Assembly (NCBI RefSeq): GCF_963678635.1
Contig: NC_087070.1
Coordinates: 51,320,514-51,380,513, forward strand
Direction of reading: 5' to 3'
DNA: 60,000 nt
From: Symsagittifera roscoffensis
Lineage: Eukaryota > Xenacoelomorpha > Acoela > Convolutidae
Below are positions 54,376 through 60,000 of this stretch, piece after piece. Position 1 is the stretch's first letter; each line of letters opens with the position of its first letter. The notes beneath the pieces are model-generated. The model made no database searches. It was not told where the DNA came from and saw nothing but the letters and a program-made list of their open reading frames with translations. A program made the position numbers and the translations under genes.

Positions 54376-54600
54376 ATGACTGAAACTCAAAGTTTAAACA
54401 GTAATTCACCTGCGGTAATTGACTCTTTCAATAATAACCCCCTCAATCAGCCTAGTAACACAAAAGGCTCCTTACCAGACCCTCCTACATTTAAAGATCT
54501 TTTTTTACAAACGGCTAATTACTTATTTTGTCATTTTGCAATGAAACTGAGCATGTTGAGCAAAAAGGTGTTTCCAAACTTAGACCGCTCAGTGAACTAA
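54376..54600 (+). CDS. Unassigned 74-codon ORF, possibly gag start debris
   Basis: The ORF begins MTETQSLNSNSPAVIDSFNN and is Asn/Ser/Pro-rich and polar for 45 codons. After about codon 55 another frame reads better (NETEHVEQKGVSKLRPLSEL), suggesting one frameshift in a longer old coding sequence. It lies isolated between two hairpin-ended repeats. A polar, Asn-rich N-terminus would suit a retroelement gag, but no domain confirms this. Confidence 0.3.
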   Translation: MTETQSLNSNSPAVIDSFNNNPLNQPSNTKGSLPDPPTFKDLFLQTANYLFCHFAMKLSMLSKKVFPNLDRSVN

Positions 54601-54669
54601 ACAACCCCAAAAAAGTTGCTGTTTGATGGGGTATAGTCACTTTGAAAAAAAAGTTGGGGCTATAATGAT

Positions 54670-55070
54670 AACAAGACTGCTCGTACCAGGGCGAAGCCCT
54701 GAATGTTCCACTGCCTTTTAAGGCTTTATCGAGCAGTAATAGCATCAAAAAATTAAATGTATCAAAACAAATTGGAACGATTTTAAGACGGATTAACTCT
54801 CCGCTTACGCGTTAATAGCGCGAAATATATTGCGCGTTAATTGTCCCAAATTGGCCAAAATAGCAATTTTTAAACCCCCATAAATTTACAAAAAATGATC
54901 ACAGGTGAAATGTTTTTTCAAATTTGAGCTCAGGACAACAATAACTTTCGAATGATATAAAAAGATTCCGTCGAAAATGGCTAGTTAAAAAGTCGAAACT
55001 TGTCTGAAGAAAAAAAAACCACCCCGAGCACAAATATTCCGTTACTTTCGTATCGAAAGCGGAACAAAAA
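54670..55070 (+). repeat. Hairpin-ended repeat with internal deletion
   Basis: Both ends are intact (ACAAGACTGCTCGTACCAGGG and CTTTCGTATCGAAAGCGGAACA), but about 140 bp after the 5' region is missing, with TGTATCAAAAC joined directly to AAATTGGAACGATTTT. Confidence 0.9.
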
Positions 55071-55079
55071 CTAAGATAA

Positions 55080-56270
55080 GGTTGAGGATGACGGATGAAA
55101 AATTGGGATTAGTGATTTTTAATGTCTTAAACTCTAAGTTCTTACAATTTTTCGGGTTAGCCTAACTTGGGTCCTGTATTTAAGGGTTTGATCGAAAAGT
55201 ATGTATCGATTCCTGAGAATGATTGTTGATTTCTCGTGGCTAGTCTAAGTTAAGGTGTTAACTTACTTAATCTTACTTAGGAGTAGTGATTGTGTTCAAG
55301 GGCTGGAGAATAGTAAATCGCTCCACAGGGTTCAGATATAATTAGAACACAAGTAGTTCGTTAGGTACTATTTTAAACTTACTAAGTTTATGTATTATCG
55401 TGGGTCAGGTAAGAGGGGGGTCAAGTAAAGGATGAATAACCGAATTTCTTCACTGTTTATCCTAATGATAATGGTTAGTTTGATTGAAAAATTTCTTTTA
55501 GTCCTGTGTCTTGAGAAAGGGTTGGATGTGAATCGACGTTTGAGGTCGTTAGACACTTTTTTAATCGTGTGGGGGAGAACAAAATTGTTCTATTTGATCC
55601 AAGGATAAGCCTTGATGATCAGGATATAAAATTAATGAAATTTAGATTTAATTTAATTAAAAATGAATTAGAGATCCAAGGAAAACCTTGATGATCTGTT
55701 AATTTTAAAAAGATTTAATTTAAAAAAAAGCAAGAAATAGGATAGGATAGGCCTTTATAATCTAAGTTTAACCTTTAACTTATAATTTTTAGTTTTTAGT
55801 TTTTGATGATGTTAGTGGGTTTATGATTCGCTGTTCTGTTTTAGGTGATGAAGCTGAGATGAAGAGATGATTTATATATTACTAACAATTTTGTGTGCTT
55901 ACTAACTAATTTTTATAATTTTATTTTCAAAAAACATTTTTTTCCAGATATCTTTTTAAATTTACTGCAGATTTGAAGGGAACGACTAGGGGTGTTTTTA
56001 TCAGTCGTTTTTGTACAATAATAAATTTATTGCCTGTAATTTTTGTTGAAGTACGACCAAGAAACTCATGAATAAGTACCTTTGTAGTCGTTTATCGTCT
56101 CTTGTCCGAGGTCTTTTTCCAAAGCCGGGCAGTTCTCGTATTGTTCGGAATAATGGCTCTGATCTATTGAGTCGTAGAGACATTTCAATTAAATTATTGT
56201 TGTGTAATATTTTTGAGAATGTTCTTTGTCTAAGTCTAGACTATTTTTGGTTAGTTCTAAGCGATTTTGT
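55080..56270. other. T-rich segment, mostly unassigned
   Basis: GATCCAAGG(A)xAAxCCTTGATGATC occurs twice (55596 and 55673). A GTGTGGGGGAGAAC purine run is at 55568-55580. The minus strand continues the frame-broken retroelement debris for an uncertain distance below 56.3 kb, and I cannot place an RT domain or LTR here. Confidence 0.35.
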
Positions 56271-56542
56271 TCCTTAAGGTTTTATTCGAGACTTATGGTC
56301 GCACCAGATGAGTTGGGATGGAGGTCTAACTCATTAAGTAATTTCAGATAAGGTACACCATCTGCTCGTCACGCTATCTTATTTTCGGCCTGATAGCTTT
56401 GTGCAACTTCTTAGTCTAATACCGATCTTAATCTTACTCTTATAGCTCTTAGTCTCAATAGATCAGTGTGCATACTGGTTTTGTTACGAGTCGGTCTCTT
56501 GGAGAAAGCAACTAGGTTGTAAGTTAAATTCAATATGCCCTG

Positions 56543-56570
56543 GTGCTGAAATTACAAGTAATTTCAGCAC
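56543..56570. repeat. 28-bp perfect palindrome
   Basis: GTGCTGAAATTAC-AA-GTAATTTCAGCAC, with 13-bp arms and no mismatch. Confidence 0.95.
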
Positions 56571-57079
56571 TGACAAATAAGTGGGTTGTTAGTTTAATGG
56601 AGTGTGATTGATTAGTCTTTATTATTTTATAGGGATAAAATATCTAATTTATAACCAAAAATACTATATAGTTTGGATCTGGATCCACCCATCCGGGGTT
56701 TACAGAGTTTTTGTTATTTTGGTATATTTTGACAAATGTGATTTGTACTGGAACATGGTACTTGTTCTCGTTCAGGTTCGTGTAATGTTGTTACTGCGTT
56801 TACTATTTGTTCGATTGGTATGTTATTACTTCTAGGTCTAGTGTGATAATTTAAAAGAAATTCTAATTCATTTTCATAGTCATGTCAACCAAAAGGTTTT
56901 TCATACGTAATGGTTTCATAGTCATTTTCAACTTCTATCATGTTGACTAAAATTGTGTTTCCTGTATCGCTTTCATTGTCTGTAGATTCGCAATTAATAT
57001 GATTTAATTGTAATTCAGTAGTTTCCGTGTTGTCAATACCAGGGGGGTCTGAATTGGTTTCTTCAGTTGTTTGTACTTG

Positions 57080-58680
57080 ATTTATTTGTCTTTGATGTTT
57101 TGGTGCATCGTTTCTATATTTGTTTTGAGAATCTGGGTAGCGTGTAATTTTTCTACGTGGTGATTGAGAATTTTTTCTTTGTCTATTGTTATAGTTTGAA
57201 TTTCTGTTTTGTGAGTTATCTCGTGATCTATTTTATATTTATTGTAATTAGATTTTTGGTGATTTGATCTGTTGTTTGAATAATCTCGTGAGCGATTATT
57301 ATATCGTTGATTCCGAATATTCGAATAGCTTCTGTTTCTATTGTTGGAACAATTTCTATGTCCATTGTATGATGAATTTCTAGATCTATCATTTGAATAG
57401 TGTCTAATCCTAGAGTGTGAATGGGAACTGGTATCGAACAAATAATTTAGTCTGTTTGAGTTTGATCATGAATAGTTATCTCTATATTGAGTATTTCGAC
57501 TATTTGATCGACTATATCTGTTTTGTGAGAAGTTACGTGAATTTCTTTGGTCTGGTGATCTATCTCTGTAGTTAAAGTTATAAGGTGATTGATTTCATGA
57601 ATAATTTGTTTTGTTTGGAAGTGGTTTTCCAGAGCTATTATTACTGTGAATGTTTTTGTTTGGTAAATTTTGATCTTTTTTCATGTATTGATAAAATGAT
57701 ATATTTGGTTTTTTGTACTTTTGTGGTTTATTTTGGTTGTCTTGTTGTTTTTGTCTGCATTAAGCAATGCTGTGTCCGTATCTTCGGCAATAATTACACC
57801 ATTTTTTAAACGATGGTTCACCTTTAAAGTTTGGATTTTTCTCGTATATATTCAAAATTTTAGTGATTTTTTCGGATAAAATTGTATCTGAATTGTGGAT
57901 AATATTTATTTGTGTTGTAGTGGTTTGAATATTATTCACAAATTGCAGTTTGAGATTTTTTATTTCATAGTAATTTCTGCTTGTTCTAGTTTATCTACTA
58001 GTTTTCTAAAATCTAAATCTGGTTCTCGAATTGAGGAAGGATGTGATGATCTCTTTTTAATTGCTATTTTTCGTAATTGAGGTGTTAGGGTCATCGTTAG
58101 AATCTCTGTCATTTTTGTGTTTTGTAGTCATGAGTGTTTAGTGAATATGCTTTATGGACTAGTGTTTGGATCCTCACTGCTAGTCATTTGATCGTTTCGT
58201 TTGGTAGTCTACGAATTTCATTGCATAGAACTCCTTGATGTTGTTTGTTTCTTTCAGAATCAAACGTTTTGAAAATTTTGGTATGAATCTTTTCCAGACT
58301 GTTTTTAAATCTATAGTTAAAACTGAAAACCATTTTTGAGCTGCGCCACAAATTTATGTTTGTATTAAAGCTGTGCGTCTATGTATCCATGTTTGGTGAA
58401 GTAGTGTATTTATTGGTTCAGGTCCTATATTTAAGATTAAATTTGCTGTGAGTGCATTTAAATAGTCTTATACAGAATATTCAGGGTCCGTACCGGTGAA
58501 TAACATCAATGGCTTGTTTGATGTTTTTGATGATCCATCCATTAGGTATGGATTCATGGTCAATTGAAGTGATTCTGCGACATTTGGCATATGTGAAAAA
58601 TTTGTAAGTTGGCTTTTTGTGATTTCAAGTTGTTGCAAGTAACAAGGTAGTGGGATTTCATTTTGCATTTGCATTGGTTG
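57080..58680 (-). pseudogene. gag capsid and zinc-knuckle region of a Ty3-type element
   Basis: The frame at 58468-58674 ends LMLFTGTDPEYSV, and the following frames give GPEPINTLLHQTWIHRRTAL and, lower down, LRKIAIKKRSSHPSSIREPD, a typical Ty3 capsid layout of helices. At about 57770-57830 KKWCNYCRRYGHSIA followed by a stop and CRQKQ is a C-x2-C-x4-H-x4-C zinc knuckle interrupted by a stop where an acidic residue usually stands. The 119-codon ORF at 57082-57441 is the Arg/Ser/Asn-rich nucleic-acid-binding tail. Multiple stops show it is inactive. Confidence 0.78.
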
Positions 58681-58837
58681 ATAATAATCTGTTTTAACTG
58701 GGTTTTGTGAATAAAAATTATTATTTTGAGATGCGTGATTTAGTCTAGTTGTCGCATATGTTGTTCTCGTGTATATAGTTCAAAACTATCTGGTTGATTT
58801 ACGTGATAAGAGTGGATTCTTTGGTTTTGAAAAATTT

Positions 58838-59460
58838 GTTGATGGTTTTTTTCATAAAAATCGTCATGATCTGATGAAAGGTAATTAGGTGTGTGTAATA
58901 AGGTGTTTTATGTTTATTTTGGTTTTGCTGTTTATTGTTTTTATTTTGTTGAAAAAAAGTGTAATTTTCACTCGGGTCTTGTGAAATTCGTTGGTTATCT
59001 TTAAAATTTACTGAGCTTGATGTTGGTTGTTGGAAATTTTGCCTTTAAGAATATAAATGATTTTGCGGGTTTGTACGAGGAGGTTTAGATGTTTGTGGTT
59101 TTTTTACATAGTTATATTTGTGTTCTGCGAAATTATTTCTTTTGAAAAAATTGTTGATGATTTTGTTTATAAAAATCTTCATCATCTGAAAAAAGATAGT
59201 TAGGTGTGTAATGAGGTGTTTTTTGTTTATTTTGGTTTTGTTGTTTATTGTTCTTATTTTGTTGAAAAAATGGATAATTATCACTTTGGTCTTTTGCAAT
59301 TCGTGGGTAATCATTAAAATTGAGTGAACTTGTTGTTGGATGTTAGAAATTTTGTCTTTGTGAAAATAAACGATTTTGTGTATTTGTACGAGGAGGTTTA
59401 GATGTTTGTGGTCTATTTACATAGTTATTATTGTGTTCTGCAAAATTGTTTTTAGTGAAT
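58838..59460 (-). repeat. Two-unit tandem duplication (~311 bp) within gag
   Basis: The plus-strand segment 58838-59150 (GTTGATGGTTTTTTTCATAAAA ... TTGTACGAGGAGGTTTAGATG ... TTCTGCGAAATTATTT) is repeated at 59152-59460. On the minus strand each unit encodes about 104 residues rich in Asn, Gln, Lys and Phe, containing TPNYL(F/S)SD and PQTSKPPRTN. Confidence 0.88.
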
Positions 59461-60000
59461 GTTCTTCGTTTTTAGGTTGGTTTTGTCATTGGTCTAAACG
59501 TTTGATGATCCATAAATGAAAATTTTGGAACAACGGAGGGTTTAACCGCAGATTGTAATGTTACCTGTGGTAATGTTGGGTTTTTAGGTCTTGGAGTTGA
59601 AAGATTTGGATGTATTGGTGAAATACTTTGTTGTGTTGTTGTTACTGTTATAACTACTTCTTCATTTGCGAAAGGTGATGGTGTTTGAATATCTTGTTGT
59701 GTAAGATTTCTAGTTCCATATAGGTTTTAATGTTGTATAGGGTTTGAGTTTAAACTATTATTTCCTATTCTATCGGGTAGAAATGAATTATAATTTAAAG
59801 GTGTTGCGTCAGTTGTGAGTGGATATACTTTAACATAGTCTTTGTTAACTGAGATTGTGATGATTGCTTGACTTGAAATATCTGTTGGTATGTTCAAGAA
59901 TAGTGGATGAGACCATTCAGGGTCCCAAATATAATCTGACTGTTCTGCTAATACAGTGTCATCAGTCGAGTTTTGAAGTCTAAAACTTTTTCTTGCTTGT

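Larger units (their letters stand above)
56280..60000 (-). mobile_element. Decayed Ty3-type retroelement, gag to protease, continuing past the window
   Basis: Read on the minus strand from 60000 downward. There is a Pro/Thr/Asn-rich N-terminal region (60.0-59.45 kb), a duplicated Asn/Gln-rich block (59.46-58.84 kb), a capsid-like segment (about 58.65-58.0 kb), a zinc knuckle (57.83-57.77 kb), an Arg/Ser/Asn-rich basic tail (57.5-57.1 kb), an acidic Asn/Thr stretch (57.05-56.85 kb) and a NSSGATISL-like protease motif near 56.30-56.32 kb. Frames are broken by scattered stops and shifts. RT and integrase are absent on this side. The integrase pieces in the 50-53 kb palindrome could derive from the same family, but that is inference. 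Confidence 0.75.

Noticed and set aside
1-60000. CRISPR arrays, bacterial operons, rRNA genes or intact tRNA genes
   Set aside because: Direct repeats here lack regular unique spacers, and no ribosomal or cloverleaf-forming sequence was seen; the DNA has eukaryotic intron signals.

Overview
The window is AT-rich (roughly two thirds A+T by eye) eukaryotic DNA, most likely from an invertebrate animal. The evidence is short ORFs full of stops, several peptide segments bounded by GT...AG splice signals, a decayed Ty3-type retroelement pol, a decayed protein-primed type-B DNA polymerase (Maverick/Polinton type), Tc1-like foldback elements, a tRNA-derived SINE, micro- and minisatellites, and a 200-N scaffold gap at 47270-47469. 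Nothing looks bacterial: there are no operons, ribosome binding sites, CRISPR arrays or rRNA/tRNA genes. The species cannot be named from the sequence.

Layout. 1.8-6.7 kb: plus-strand relic of a Ty3-type pol (RT, RNase H and integrase recognisable). 6.8-8.7 kb: a TA microsatellite and a very C-rich block. 8.7-13.4 kb: almost nothing recognisable apart from one copy of a ~540 bp hairpin-ended repeat. 13.6-14.6 kb: two candidate exons on the minus strand, one strongly resembling phospholipid scramblase. 14.8-18.8 kb: a nest of copies of the hairpin-ended repeat. 19.2-26.4 kb: a six-exon plus-strand gene for a predicted secreted protein of unknown family. Its exons can be placed because an intronless paralogue (279-codon ORF, the longest intact ORF) lies at 40.8-41.7 kb. 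26.8-28.2 kb: a SINE and a Tc1-like foldback element. 28.5 and 36.2 kb: two phase-compatible minus-strand exons (coiled coil, then a Gly-rich linker plus a folded segment). 30-38 kb: a TIR element, a field of CAGATCTG palindromes, a 646-bp tandem duplication and a 22-bp TTGCGCGAC-type minisatellite. 42-44.9 kb: inverted counterpart of the 21-23 kb repeats. 47.6-49.7 kb: polymerase-B relic. 50.3-53.5 kb: a 3.1-kb near-palindrome made of two inverted copies of a Ty3-type integrase region. 53.7-55.1 kb: two more hairpin-ended repeats. 56.3-60 kb: minus-strand gag-protease relic of a Ty3-type element that runs off the window.

How it fits together. The probable host genes are the six-exon gene and its intronless paralogue on the plus strand, and one or more large-intron genes on the minus strand (exons near 36.2, 35.5, 28.6, 14.5 and 13.7 kb). 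Most of the rest is transposon and repeat debris. The splice models are phase-checked by hand but not supported by transcripts, and all family assignments are from motif recognition, not database searches.
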